A stretch of 64,000 nucleotides of DNA from Puccinia triticina. Taxonomy: Eukaryota > Basidiomycota > Pucciniomycetes > Pucciniales > Pucciniaceae. Location of the stretch: positions 5,425,160 through 5,489,159 of the forward strand of contig NC_070570.1 of the NCBI RefSeq assembly GCF_026914185.1. The letters are read 5' to 3'. Position numbers and translations under genes: made by a program. Below are positions 11,557 to 23,053 of this stretch, piece by piece. Position 1 is the first letter of the stretch. Each line of letters begins with the position of its first letter. Below the pieces are notes generated by a model that saw nothing but the letters and a program-made list of their open reading frames with translations, did no database searches and was not told the origin of the DNA.

Positions 11557-12489
11557 TCATAGAGTGAAAGGGAGGCGGGGGGAAACTGCCGGGCGGAGGG
11601 GCAGTCTGGACGACAGGGGTTGTGTGCAAATGACAAGGCGGGGTCGTCTCATCTGACTGCAACGGTAACAGAGCCGTGGGGTGTTGTAGTGTCTGATCGA
11701 CCGTGGCGGGGGCACATAGAAGGAAGAGAGGGGAATCAGAAAAAATGTGTGTGAAGTGGTGGGGCGTGGAGTCTGGTCCCGATTAGGTGATGTTTCATGG
11801 GTCTGTGGGCGCTTCGCTGGGGGTAGAGGGGACCAGACTGTGTGAGCGCGTCCCTGTAAGCACCTGCCCTTGTGCATTAAGTGGAGCTTGCGCGTGTGGG
11901 ACAGTGAGGGGTGTACGTACTGCTCATCTGACAGGGGGCCAAGGATAGCCGCTACGCGGGCTTCAAGGGCGGCATCGAAATAGGGGGAGGAGTCGGCCAA
12001 CTGTGGTACCACGGTTTCCTCCGTGTCTTCCGTGATCAGGTCGGCCACGTCGTTGGCCGTGTATGGGATGTGCGCATCCAATGTCCCTAAAGCTGCGGCT
12101 GAGGTCAAATCAAGGTGAGGGAATAGGTCCTCCTCGTCCTTGTTCCATTCTTCCTCCTCTACGGCTCCTGCTACCCCCACTGGTTGTCCTGTTGGGCGGC
12201 CCGGTCCAGTGGCGCTGCGTGTTGCCAAAGGTCCTTGAAAGCTGCTCCATGCCTTGGGTCTTGTATAATTTTCCGGCTTTGCTGGAGGTTGGAAATCTAT
12301 TGGGACGACGACCCGGGTGCGGTCCATTGGCCCTGGGCAGTTTCTGGGTGCTGTGCCGCAGTGGCGCTTGCAGAAGTGACAGAGGTCAACGGAGTCAAGG
12401 TATGCGTGTATGAGCCAGGAGTACTCTTCTTGTGTTAGGAAATTGTACCTTCCCTCAGTATTCCCGGGGCCGTCAGTGTTTGCGGTCGG
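11557..12489 (-). CDS. E0 gag, C-terminal part
   Basis: Open frame of about 310 codons on the minus strand, truncated at its 5' end by the E1 LTR. In plain order it has an aromatic/helical segment (TQEEYSWLIHAYLD), a Cys/His cluster CHFCKRHCGTAPRNC that resembles a metal-binding knuckle, a Pro/Arg-rich linker, an acidic block (EEEEWNKDEEDLF), and a basic/proline-rich tail. Codons upstream of the E1 insertion (KRQEAATP at about 23800) join this frame after one TCGG copy is removed. It would act in retroelement particle assembly. The gene elsewhere carries nonsense codons, so the whole is a pseudogene even though this part is open. Confidence 0.55.
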   Translation of the reverse strand, partial: PTANTDGPGNTEGRYNFLTQEEYSWLIHAYLDSVDLCHFCKRHCGTAPRNCPGPMDRTRVVVPIDFQPPAKPENYTRPKAWSSFQGPLATRSATGPGRPTGQPVGVAGAVEEEEWNKDEEDLFPHLDLTSAAALGTLDAHIPYTANDVADLITEDTEETVVPQLADSSPYFDAALEARVAAILGPLSDEQYVHPSLSHTRKLHLMHKGRCLQGRAHTVWSPLPPAKRPQTHETSPNRDQTPRPTTSHTFFLIPLSSFYVPPPRSIRHYNTPRLCYRCSQMRRPRLVICTQPLSSRLPLRPAVSPRLPFTL

Positions 12490-13211
12490 TGTGGGGACTA
12501 CTCCGTGGGATAGAGATAGCTGTGGAGGGGATGAGTGCGTGAAAAGGCTGCCCTCCGGGTGAAATGCTAAAGAGTAGAGGACACCAATAGAGTAATGAAA
12601 CTCAAGAAAAGGTGTGGCGCAGAAGATCAAGAAGATATCAGGGTAAGGTGATGAAATGGCGAAGTAAGTAATGCTCTCCCACAGAATGGTTACTGGATGT
12701 TGAGCAGGCAAGATGATATAATTGTCAAGGCAGAATGGCTACTGTAATTGACTATAAGGTAACTATGAGACTATATAACTATTGACCAACTACTGTCTGA
12801 TGAGCTGATGGGGGACAAAAGTGTGGACAAAGGGGCAGTTTATATAGACAATCTGGGGGGCGGTTGACTTGTGGTTGTGGGAAAAATGAAACAGTGAAAA
12901 ACTTCAATCAAGGAGAAGTGTAAGAGAAATGAACAAAAGGGATGAGGCGCATGAAGATGAGACAAGTACTAATCCCAAAGTAGGTGCATTAGTGTGAAAC
13001 CAAGAGACAAGGAAAGGGCTGTTGAGTTGATGACCAATGTGGATTGATGTTTGATGCATGTCTGGATTTGGCAATGATGGAGTGTTTGATGTTGAGGCGC
13101 CTGGGTCCTGTGTCTGGTGTTCCGTGTTGTTGTCCTGAGTGGTTGGTTGCCCTGATAGTTGATTCCTGGAGCCTGCGGAGAGTGAAGGTGCTTTTGATGA
13201 GGCTCACCACA
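12490..13211 (-). repeat. E1 3' LTR
   Basis: 722 bp, TGTGGGGACTACTCC...GGCTCACCACA in plus orientation. It is identical to 23054-23775 apart from G/T near 12956 / 23518. It contains a 75-codon minus-strand frame in both LTR copies that I regard as incidental. Confidence 0.95.
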
Positions 13212-13226
13212 TCCACCCCCAAATTT
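13212..13226 (-). promoter_or_regulatory. E1 3' polypurine tract (plus-strand primer)
   Basis: Read on the minus strand, AAATTTGGGGGTGGA abuts the 3' LTR, the normal place for the RNase-resistant primer of plus-strand DNA synthesis. Fourteen of these bases recur at 18692-18705 inside pol. Confidence 0.85.
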
Positions 13227-13573
13227 GATGATGTCCCCATCATCCAAAGCAAGAATGAGGCGGTCTTCATATAGTGGATGATGAGAAAAGAAGAAAAGAA
13301 TAGAAAAAAAAAGAGGGAAGAAAAAGCAAAGGAAATGAGAAAGAAAGAGAAAGAGAAGAAGATGGGGCCTGGCTGGTACTATTTTTTTTTTTTTTTTTAG
13401 GATTTTATATTATGCAGAGAATTTTGTTAAGTATTTTTAATATTTTAATATGTTTTCTATGTCTTTTATAATTTTTATACTGTTTTATAGCTTTGTATTA
13501 AAGGCAACATAGATTATGATCTTTCCTTGGCTTAATCTCAATGAAGAGTTGCCATTTCCGCGCTGGGTTGCTT

Positions 13574-14062
13574 TCAGGAGATTTGTGACAGGAGGGATTG
13601 CGTGACAGGTACCTCCGCAGCGTTAGATCCGACGTCCTGCGCTGCGCCATCCGTAGTAGTAATTTGGGCTTGGTTCTTATTTGCTTTGAGTTCCACGACC
13701 AGTATCTGTCCGTCGGCCACCACGCCGTCCATTTCGCGTATTGCATGCGCAGCTTGCGCTTCAGATTCAAAAAGGATCAAAGCTGATACTTGTAGCAGCT
13801 GACCATGGTAGCGCTGCTTGAGGACACAGTCTAGTATTTTGCCAAAGTCGCTGAAAGCGGCTATTACATCATCCAGGCTGGTTCCAGGCGCAAGATTCCG
13901 CACTTGGATGGTCATAGGAGTGCGCTTTGGGGCCTGACTGAATCTTTTGAGAAGGACGGGTGTCATTTTTTCCATTCTGGGGTCGTGTTTTCTTTCTTTG
14001 GTTTCGGTCCTAAAGCAGGAAAGAAAGGAATTTTTTTTTTTGTTGGGAAGAGCTAGAATCAA
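13574..14062 (-). CDS. RRM-domain RNA-binding protein encoded between E1 pol and 3' LTR
   Basis: The frame holds one RNA recognition motif: RNP2-like IQVRNL, a helix with FSDFGKI, an RNP1-like strand LQVSALILF, the second helix AAHAIREMDG and a final strand ILVVEL (about residues 50-130). The layout recalls ALY/REF-type export adaptors, but RRMs are hard to assign further. A TTTAG acceptor at about 14007 suggests that the true start is an internal Met (MEKMTPVLLK) or an upstream exon. The C-terminal 35 residues are Gln/Ala/Thr-rich. It is in the same direction as pol and sits just before the PPT. An RRM is not part of the standard gag-pol set, so this is a captured or accessory gene. Coding status is likely, since one intact domain is kept while pol is broken. 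Confidence 0.75.
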   Translation of the reverse strand: MILALPNKKKNSFLSCFRTETKERKHDPRMEKMTPVLLKRFSQAPKRTPMTIQVRNLAPGTSLDDVIAAFSDFGKILDCVLKQRYHGQLLQVSALILFESEAQAAHAIREMDGVVADGQILVVELKANKNQAQITTTDGAAQDVGSNAAEVPVTQSLLSQIS

Positions 14063-14614
14063 AAGGAAACGGTTACAAGGGGAACTGAGTTTTCATTCGC
14101 CAGTGCGCTCGGGGTGGGCGCTGATGCTTGCAGAATAAAGAACAGGTAGGGAGCATGTCCCTTTCAGGCGAGGTATCAGAGAATTGGATTTGGGTACGGC
14201 GGCGCCTCCTTGTTTCATAGTATCCAAGCCAGGCAAGGACACCGAGCTGATTTCATGGGTCCTCCATTGGTCGGGAGGCTTAGGTCTGTTCCTGTAGTGT
14301 TTCAGGAGGGTCCAAGCCGGGCGCGAAAGTCGCCGACCTCTTGTTTCATGTGTACCAATCCGTTGAGCAGGCAATAAAGCTCCTTGCCTATTCGCGTTTC
14401 ATTTGATTCCAAAAGCAGGCGAAGCTCTTGGCTGGGCGTCTCCCTACCAAAAATCTAGAAGCTGGGCCGAGTTGTGGTTCCATCCATTGATCCCAGGTCT
14501 ATAAAGCCAATACTTCAAGCCGGTCCAATGGCTTCTTCATCCGCCAGTCTTTCGCGTCTATAGAAGTATATATCAACCCATAGTCCTACTAAAAAAACAT
14601 ACACTACTTTCATT
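14063..14614. promoter_or_regulatory. spacer between divergent E1 accessory genes
   Basis: 550 bp separate the minus-strand RRM gene from the plus-strand ORF starting at 14615. A TATATA word lies near 14570, about 45 bp before that ATG. A bidirectional promoter is plausible from the arrangement but nothing else proves it. Confidence 0.35.
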
Positions 14615-15097
14615 ATGTTGATGCCTGGCAAAGTCGCACCGTTCCAACCTGGCCAAATAGTACATTCTAATGATTCTCTGTGCAAACCTTCCGCCGAATT
14701 TAACTCCTCTTCCGACGTAGATGGCGAAGTGATTAATGTACCTAGCGAATCCAATGCGCAAGATCCCGCGCCACCTAGCCCTTTATTTATTCCTAACCAC
14801 TCCCCAAATAATTTCCCGAACCCTGGAAGTATCATCTATCATCCACGTCCAAGTCCCATCGATGATCCCTATAATTTGTATGCTGCGGAGGCTGATGAAG
14901 AAGCCGACGAAGACAAGTGGATGCCGCCAAACGGTTCCCAAGGCAATCCATATCGCATACTTTCTGAAACCGCAGACAATTTCCCTAATACTCCTACCGA
15001 GTACGGCCCTGAAGTCTGTTCTGTCATCCGGGCGTCCAGCGTTGAATTTGTTATGGGGCATATTAGCAACACCAGACCTTCCGTACTATCCCAATGA
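14615..15097 (+). CDS. antisense accessory ORF in E1
   Basis: An ATG-started 160-codon frame on the strand opposite to E1 pol, converging on the pol 3' end. The product is Pro/Asn/Ser-rich with an acidic patch (EADEEADEDKW) and no recognised domain. Around 15050-15190 another frame becomes more protein-like (ending GEPYLS before a TTGTAAGC donor), and a T-rich tract plus TTTTAGCAG acceptor follows at about 15295. The 3' half is therefore probably spliced, possibly ending near 15428. Exact structure uncertain. Confidence 0.45.
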   Translation: MLMPGKVAPFQPGQIVHSNDSLCKPSAEFNSSSDVDGEVINVPSESNAQDPAPPSPLFIPNHSPNNFPNPGSIIYHPRPSPIDDPYNLYAAEADEEADEDKWMPPNGSQGNPYRILSETADNFPNTPTEYGPEVCSVIRASSVEFVMGHISNTRPSVLSQ

Positions 15098-15499
15098 CTG
15101 CCGTCAAGCGCATAGTTATGGGAATGTTGCGCCAAATGGTGGAACAGGAATCAATCCGGGCAGAGGTGAACCGTATCTAAGTTGTAAGCCTTGATTTTAT
15201 GAGTTTTTTAAAAGGAAAATGAGTGAAGAATGATATCCAAAATAGAAATATGACCGCCAAACTAATCCCCATCTCTTGTTTTTTTTTTTTTTAGCAGGTC
15301 CAGAATTGAAGGGAACAGTCGAGTTTGGCAATATTATAGTGTACATAGAGCTCCCTTCCCTCCCAACCGCCTATCTTATCTTCTTTACTTTGTTAGCTGT
15401 TTTCAGGCCCGGTCGTAATAAACCTTAACCTGTGGCGCAGCGTACCATCTTTTGAGTTCTGTGCCATCCAATTCTTTAAGCACGTAAGAGCCAGATTTT

Positions 15500-15851
15500 G
15501 TTAAGCTAGTCAACCTGTGTTTCCTATCTTAGTCTCTTTCTTTGTCTGCTTGTCACATGTCTCTCATTTCACATCACCTGTCACACACCACCACTCTACC
15601 TGAGACAGCGCACGTGGAAGATTCCTTTCCTCATCCTTCCACAACACCATCACTCGCCCCCGGCATTGTGCACGCTGTTCTCAGGTAGAGTCCTTTGTCT
15701 TCCTTTCTCTTTCTTCTTCTCTTTGTCTTTCCTTGTTCTTCCTCTCTGTTTTCTCTAGTGTGGCTGATCCTGTGTAATGAACTATCCTTCCACAACACCA
15801 TCACTCACCCCCGGCATCGTGCACGCTGTTCTCAGCCCCAGTCTAGATCAA
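15500..15851. mobile_element. 352-bp insertion in E1 integrase, 8-bp target duplication
   Basis: CAGATTTT flanks both ends (15492-15499 and 15852-15859), and integrase codons join cleanly when it is removed. The interior holds two copies of a 50-bp block (ATCCTTCCACAACACCATCAC... ending GCTGTTCTCAG). A related tandem pair lies in the E0 gag intron near 23830-23980. The ends are only weakly inverted (TTAAGCTAGTC / GTCTAGATCAA). Class not assigned. Confidence 0.7.
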
Positions 15852-16465
15852 CAGATTTTTCTTGCGACACCACCTTATAGGGGCCATTCCAGCGGTTTTT
15901 GAACAGTTTACCCCATTGGCTTTCAAGAGATTTGTTATAAACCAAAACCTTTGTATCCGGAGAAATAGGCCCCCTGTCTGAATGCTTCTGGTTCCAGAAT
16001 TCAACAGATTTTGCACAAGAATTTTTCATTTGCTTGTATGCCTGCTGAATGACTGACTCCCGTTGCTCGAGTTGCACTGCACGTGCCGCCAATAAGTCCG
16101 CCGTAGATTTTACTTTTGTCCAATCCGTACCAAAGAAAGTTTCCATTTCCAAATCAATAGGTAAGACCGCTGGTTGACCAAAGACCAATTTGTATGGTGT
16201 GTAACCAGTAGTACGCTTTGTTGAAATTTGATCCGCAAACAACACTAAAGGTAAATAGTTGCGCCATTTCTTGCCGTCTGTACCGCACATTTTTACAAGA
16301 GCATCCTTCAGGGGCTGATGACCGCGTTCTATCATTCCGTTAGCTTCAGGATAGTAGGGTGTTGTGATTTTTACTGTGGAACCGGCTGCTTTGAGCATAT
16401 CTTGCACTTCTTTTCCAAATCCAGGACCGCCATCAATTGCAACAGTCCAAGGTGTTCCATAACGT

Positions 16466-18131
16466 TGTCAGCCTACGTGATGCCAAGGATATTATCCTTC
16501 TAGCTACACGTGGTGCAAAGCTAAAGATTAGAGTTATAAAACTCTAAGACAAGGTTATAAGGGATAATTCCAACGTAATTGTTGGGAATTATGGCGTAAG
16601 AAATAAGGCAATTTGGGCCAATTTGGGCCAATTTGACGTAATAAAATGAATATAATTAATTTTAAGAGGGGCCTGATAAATCAGGGGTGTTTAATCCCTC
16701 TAGAATGAAGAACTGGGGCCTGTAAACAGGTGTGGTTTAAATCCCAGAAAGAAATGGCGGAGAATCTCAAGAGAAGGGGCTTAAACTTACTAGTATAAGA
16801 CCCTAGAGGCACTTGAGGTTCTTCAGGCGTGAAGTTGGGCAGTTGGAGGCGCTCAGAGGAGGTAATCTTGAGGGCAGGGTGGTTACTGGGCAGCTTCAGG
16901 GCGGAAATTGGGGCTAAAAATCACGAAAGTAGGTATTTTACCTGGCAAATCACAGGCTAATGAGGCTGTTGAAGGCGGGTAAAATTCTAATAGGTAATGT
17001 AAAGCTGGGGAATCTCCTTTTGGGCGGAGAAAGGGCCCTTTTTATAGCCTAGGCAGGCCTCCAGGGGCGCCCAGGGGACAGGGGGACACTTGTGGGCGCA
17101 TTCTGAGGCAATTTGGTTGCGCTAGAAGGCGCTGTGGGTCGTAGAACCTTGGGGCTTGGATACAAGGGTTGCCAAGAGCCTTTTTCAGAGGTTCTGCGTG
17201 TTTTTGCACAAGCCTTACACGTCATGGGGGCTGGTTTGGGGGTTCTGTGACGCTCATTTCCGTGGAAATGTGCCACAGAAGGTACTAGAACTGTCTTCTG
17301 TGCACTTGTACACGTGCAAGCAGTGCTTCATACATGTTCTGAAGGCGCTTATTAAGTGCTCCAGTTCATTTGACCCCTTCTACATATTTACTACAGTTGT
17401 AATTTACACGTAGTGAGGCTTGGGAGAAGCTGGGGCGCTTTCTAGTGTCTCCTGTGCACGTTGCAAGAGCCTTTTTACATCTAGAATGTTTTTATATTGA
17501 ATGACGTGGTAATTACATCTTGTTTGGTGATTAATTACATGTGTACAAGTCATATAACACATGTAATATTGCTATTGGGGCGTATTCTGGCCCATTCTTT
17601 CTTACTGGTAACCTGAGCGCTTTGGTTGCGGGCTAGTTTATGCATTATGCATATATGTACCCTATGAGCGCAGGCTTGGGCTCTAGGCAACAGAGCACGC
17701 GGGCTTGGGTGCGCCACGCAACAAATAAAGCCATCTTTTAAACTATACACAACACTTCAGTTACATCACTGTAAATAGGTGTAAACATATGTACTTATAT
17801 ATATATGTGCATACGAGTGCATTCACGTGGGGCGTGATGCACTTGCTTAAACTTTGAAGTTAGTTTACACAAGGAAGGGATAATAATTAAGGGTATGTGT
17901 GAGTGAGGTACCCTAGGTTATTTTACCCGTAGAATCAGAATCTTCTATCATATTTTACTTATTAATTACACAAAGCTAAGTAATTAATTATTTATATATG
18001 TATTTAATGTTTTTGCGTAGTTTTACATATGTAAGAGTGATAATGTCTCTTTCATATGTAACACTACTTTTTATGTTTTTATTTGTATTATTTTTATGTC
18101 ACAGTGGCTCTGCCATAGTAGCCAGCTGACA
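16466..18131. mobile_element. solo LTR (1666 bp) inserted in E1 integrase
   Basis: TGTCAGC...GCTGACA ends are flanked by AACGT on both sides (16461-16465 and 18132-18136), the 5-bp duplication typical of LTR elements. No open frame of note. A TATATATATATG run lies near 17800. A single LTR without partner indicates recombination between two LTRs of an older insertion. A long LTR of another family is the simplest reading; a TIR element with 7-bp ends is less likely. Confidence 0.7.
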
Positions 18132-18691
18132 AACGTAGAATCCAATTTTCGTGAAACCAAGCAGCTACTTTCTTTGCGGTTAATTTTTCCAGTCCAACGG
18201 CCTCAACCCATCCGGCTAAGTCATCCCGGGCCACGACCAAGTATTTCCATTTCCCCGCTTTTATGTGTACAGCGTCGATACTAACTCGTCCAAATATAGT
18301 AGATTTACTGGTTGCATGTTTTAGCTCCATTGGTTTGGTGGAACTCCTCTTTTGGCAGGCTTCGCAAGACTGAACCCATTCTACAACGTTTTTCTTCATG
18401 TTAGGCCACCAGAATCGTAACTTGCAGCACCAATAAGTTTCTTCAACGCCCCTATGCCCAAGTTGCTCATGCAAGATGTCCAGAATAAATTTTTGGTTCT
18501 GTTGGACAGAAACTGCAATCTGAGGAAAAGGTTTGTTGCGGTGTTTTAATTTACCGTCTGAGACAAAAAAAGTGGCTGATTTATGTTTGATGGTCTTCCA
18601 TTCCTTATCTGAGCATTCCCTAGGTCGCTCCAATGTGGAAAAATATTGCTGCAAGAGGTCCCAAATTCTGTCCTGTTCAAATTGTCGATTT

Positions 18692-18705
18692 TCCACCCCC
18701 AAATT
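18692..18705 (-). promoter_or_regulatory. E1 candidate central polypurine tract
   Basis: Read on the minus strand, AATTTGGGGGTGGA is a 14-nt exact repeat of the E1 3' PPT. It lies in the pol coding sequence (codons for NLGVE) between RNase H and the integrase zinc finger. E2 has its own PPT duplicated at the homologous point. Confidence 0.6.
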
Positions 18706-20755
18706 AAGAGTGTTGACCTCTTTTACGCCAAAGCCTGGGTGTGGCTTGATCCATTTTTCATCTTTGTCAAAATCAGGTTCATTGTCTTCTGTACTTTCCG
18801 GCGGTCTGCGGGAAAGTCCATCTGGCATTGTAAAGGTCTTGCCAGGTACATGGGTTAATTCGTAAGAAAAGAGTTGGATAAAGGAAACCCATTGAGTCAT
18901 TGGCGCATTCGGCAAGGAAGGTGAGTTTATCATTTCAATTAGACTCTTTGCATTGACCATTAATTCGAAATGTTGACCCCAGAGTTGAGTTTGCAGCTTT
19001 TTAAGGATCTTTGCAACGCCACAGAGTTCCAATTTAGATTGAGAGTACCGGGATTCCACCGGCGAAAATACCACGGATTCGTACAAGACAGGGCGGTCTT
19101 TTCCCTGATGAACTTGCATTAATACCGCACCAGCAGCAATAGAGCTCGAATCTACGGCCAACTTGATTTTACCGGCGCCATTTGTATAGTCCAATTTCTT
19201 TAGAGTGATGTCACGTCCAATTATTTTCTTGAAATTATCAAAAGCAGTTTGGCATTCCTCAGTCCAGTCCCAGTCCGCATCCTTTTGTGTGAGTTTCCGC
19301 AGGGGCGCAGCAATTACAGAGAAATTTTCGATAAACATCCGTACGTAAACGCAGACGCCTAAGAATCCGCGGACTTTGGTTGGGTTCCTAGGGATTGGCC
19401 AAGTTTCCACCTTATTCAGCTGCTTCTTTGAGATTCTCCTTCCTTCTTTACACACTACATGCCCAACAAGATCCAAGGCAGGTAAACAGCAGGCAAACTT
19501 CTTTCCAGAAACAGTGATTCCGGCTTCCTTGATTTGAAATAAGATTTGCTCCAAAGTGATTGTGTATTCCCAGATAAAGCGTCTGATCTCGCTATTTTCC
19601 TTTAGTACTTCATGATTGTAGTCTGAAACTGGCCCTTTGATTCCTCCGTCGTCAATAAAAATACCAACATTATTGGGAATTTCATCTTGAAGTATCCACA
19701 TCATCTGTGCTTGGTAGACTGCCACCAAATTTGTTGTACCTTGCGGTAATTGAGTCAGTTGAAAACGTCCGAAGGGCGTCTCAAAAGTAGTAAGAGATTG
19801 AGATTGTACGGCCAGCTCCCGTTCATCGTAGCCTCCCATGATGTCACCCAATCCATAACAAGCTCTTCCAGTAAAGGATTCAATTAGTTCCTCAGGTGAT
19901 GGCGGTAATCCAGCGTCTTTTATAGTGACTTTATTTTTAATTTTTGCAGATCATGGACGACTCGTAACTTCCCATCTTGCTTGGCAACACAGAAAACAGG
20001 ACTTGAGTAGCTAGAACACAATTGTTCATAGAGTCCCGTCCGAATTTGCTCCCGAATTAATTCAATGTACTGATCTCAAATGGCCTGTGGAATTGGGATA
20101 GGCTTCTGTTGCCATGGTTTGCGCGGAACTACTGGTATGATGTAAGGTTTACCGTAAGTATGTTTAAGTAACCCCCGCTCTTCTGGGTCAAACGCAAAAG
20201 TGGCCTCTCAGATTTTGATGACGTGTTTTAGTAGCTGAAGTTCTTGGTCTGATAGAAAATTCTTTGGTCCAAAATTTACAACTTTAAGTCTTTCCTTGGT
20301 TATTTTGGCAGTCGGCGTAAAAGTTGGCGGATGAGGGGTAAGTGGTGTAACATAGGGATCCCTAGAAAGCGACAGTAGGGTGAGGGGAAGGTTGATATTC
20401 TGAGGCATAGGTTTGTTGACTGGTTTTACTTTCTTTGCTGCAGTTTTATATTTGGCCGCGTTGACTGATACCAAAGGCTCGGCTTTGTCCAGAACAAAAT
20501 TTGATGCCGTAGCTACGTTAGAAGTTGTGGTAGCATTGGTTGGAAGTCGGTCTCCCATTTTTGATTGGTTGGCGTAATTATTGGGACTAAGTAAGTTCTC
20601 CCTTTGTCATCATTAATAGACAGGGTCTCGCCACCACCTTCCATATATTTCATACTTGCTGTGACATCAATTAGGAATGGATTTCCCAGTATAGGCTGTA
20701 CGTCCGCGCTAGAAACCCAGAAATGGACTGTCTTGAAAATATTACCGATTTGGAC

Positions 20756-22852
20756 TCAAACTCCCTCCGCTATACCCAGAATTTCATTGCGGTGACCTCC
20801 AATACCTTTGAGGTTCATTTGCCGTTCCGTGACAATTAGGCCAAGCTTTGTGGTTAAACCTTTTGGGAGTACGTTGACCATTGATCCGTTGTCCAAAAGA
20901 AGTTGAACTTCCTTTCCGTTAATTCCAATTTTAATGTGTCCTAATGGGCAGGCATAATGCAAGCTGCGGGGCCTTTTGAATTCTTCTTCCTCCTCGGAGT
21001 CAATATTGCCAGCACTGGTCATCTTTTCGGCTCCTTCTATTGGCACCTTCTTGCGGGATATTTTCTTTTTGAAGGCCTCCGTCACACCGTTGGAAATAGC
21101 AAAGATTTCTCCAAAAGACAGCTCCATTTTTCCTTCCGTAACCATTCGTTGCACAACACGATCTTCAGCCTCTGGAAATTCTTTAGCCATTGGTTTCTCC
21201 AGGTAAGTTTTACGAGCCGGTTTTTCCTTAGGTTCCTGAGCACTGAGTCCTGGGTCCTTGAATTGTACCTTTTTTGAAGTGTCAGGTTGCTTAGAGTTCT
21301 GCTCCTTATATACTGGAAAAGGGTTGTAGTCGTCCTGACGTGCAATTTCCATGATCCTTTCTACTTCTGTATCCATGACTTCATCTTTTTCCTTGCGTAC
21401 TCTTTTATTGGAAGTTGGGGTCTCCGGTATTTCCCTCCCGCTCCTCATGCGTTTAGCGGCATCCGTTTCGTAAGTGCTGACGTCCTCTGGTTCACATTCC
21501 TCTAGTTTTCCATAAGACGTGTGTGGCTCCGCCGGGGCTTCCTCCTTCTTTATTTGAGTTCCGGTTGGTAGATTAATTACTCCAGGCGGCGGAAAGGTTT
21601 TGCTGAATTTATCCACAACAGCCTTCATTGGACGAGATCGGTCCCAGTGAACTACAACTCCTGTTGGAAGCTTAATTTCCTTCCCTTCGCGGTATACCTT
21701 CCGGTCATATTCGTCCTGGGCGTATAATGGACAGCGGTAAATTGTATGTCCAGACGCAAAACAGTAGTTACACTTCAAGGCGGATGGTGGTCGGTCGTAT
21801 TGCGCGGGTTTATAGGGTACGTGGGAAGATGAAACAAATGGTGATGGTTTCTGGACATTCCAACTAGCCAGGGCCCTGGTGAGATCATCCACTTCTTTGT
21901 TTATTGGCGGGTTCTGCTGCCTCGGAGCTATTTTTGGTGCATACTGTTGTGTAGATGGCGACAAAATTTCTCCAGTAATTTCTTCATCCAAAATCAATAT
22001 GGTGCGTAGTTCCTTTTAAATATATTCCATGATAGTACTGTAAGGTGGCAGAATGTAAGATCCATCAATGGCCCGGCGCATGCAATTGTCCCAAATAAGT
22101 TCCTTGGAGACGGCGACTCTAATTGGGTGAGTTAAACAGTTGAGTATTGCATGGCAAATTTCTTCAGCGCTACTCATGTGTTGACATCTAACAAGGTAGG
22201 CTACAATTTTGTCCAAACAAAGGCTAAAGTCCTTGAATTCCCTTTCATTCTTGATTCCGGCAACACGTGCGGCAGTAATTAGGTTGTCCAAATCGTTACG
22301 GGTGTATTTTAATAATGGCTGCATTTTTCCCCAACGCTGAACCAGGCTTTCCTTCAATTTTTGCCAGTCGTGGTTGACCCTTTCTGCCATGTCCTGAACT
22401 TCTTTCACAAGTGTTTCGCCCTCCAAGAAGAAAATTATTTGTAAGGCAATATCCGATCCTTGGGCTCCATCAATTTGTGCGGCGTACTCCAAGCATTTGA
22501 TGAAGTCACTAACATCCATGTTTGATCCGTCAAAAAATAATCCTTTGGCTTGGGACTTGATTTTAACAGGTTTTCTTCCAAAGGGTTCGGGATTATAGGC
22601 AGGTAAAGTGATTTTAGTTTCCAAGAAGTGCGGGACCCATTGAGGAGCTGTTTGTAACACAGGGATTCCATAGTTTTGTCTGGCGGCAGGTTGATTTTTG
22701 TAGGGGTTCTGGAGTCAAACGTGAGGTCCAAGCAAGGGGTCCAAGGCTGCGCTTTCCGGGCTGACTTCTCTTTTGCGAAATGGTCCGGGGTTTTCAGGTA
22801 AATTGGCGCCGGCGTAGAGGTTCATTCCGGGAGGTAGGTTGTGGTAGGCCAT
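20756..22852 (-). pseudogene. E1 gag-protease, with nonsense codons
   Basis: One reading frame from ATG at 22852 to 20756. It is broken by TGA (22717-22715), TAA (22018-22016) and TGA (20758-20756). It includes the gag core (FFDGSNMDVSDFIKCLEYA; DWQKLKESLVQRWG), a CCHC knuckle CNYCFASGHTIYRC (about 21755) and the aspartic-protease site, which reads LLDNGSMVN where E2 has LLDTGSMVN. The catalytic DTG triplet is therefore altered to DNG. Gag would package the RNA and the protease would cut the polyprotein; this copy can do neither as it stands. Confidence 0.9.
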
Positions 22853-23033
22853 TGATGTAATTTATAGAGGGAAATTTGATATATGTTTTATGGTTTTTAT
22901 GGAGTATTTGAGGTGAGATGAGAGCGAGTAATAGGAAATAAGTTGAAGTAAGAGAATATATTTTTAGTGAGTTTTAATAATTTTTATAGGGGTATCTTAA
23001 CTATAGGTGACTGATAAATCTAAAGATCGTCGA

Positions 23034-23051
23034 GCCACTGTTGGGACACCA
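23034..23051 (-). promoter_or_regulatory. E1 primer-binding site
   Basis: On the minus strand, TGGTGTCCCAACAGTGGC begins 2 nt inside the 5' LTR, so a tRNA ending GGGACACCA would prime minus-strand synthesis. The identical 18 nt lie 2 nt from the E2 5' LTR. The tRNA was not identified. Confidence 0.85.
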
Positions 23052-23053
23052 GA

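Larger units (their letters stand above)
15403..20558 (-). pseudogene. E1 pol (RT, RNase H, integrase), disrupted
   Basis: The RT region starts in the -1 frame relative to gag-protease (ATG at 20558) and has several stops before 19852. A long frame (19851-18094) then holds the RT motif GDIMGGYDE and FIDDGG, RNase H (AVDSS, KLELCGV, but VNAK where E2 has VDAQ), the integrase HHCC finger (HEQLGHRG...CEACQ) and the first integrase Asp (SIDAVHIKAGKW). A 1666-bp insertion cuts integrase before the second Asp (AIDGG). The remainder (to the PYYPEANGMIERGH glutamate and beyond) lies at 16465-15852, then a 352-bp insertion, then the last codons ending at 15403 (YYDRA). Not functional as it stands. Confidence 0.9.

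Noticed and set aside
16466..18131. Foldback or TIR transposon
   Set aside because: Inverted similarity is only 7 bp, while TG/CA ends and a 5-bp duplication fit a solo LTR better.
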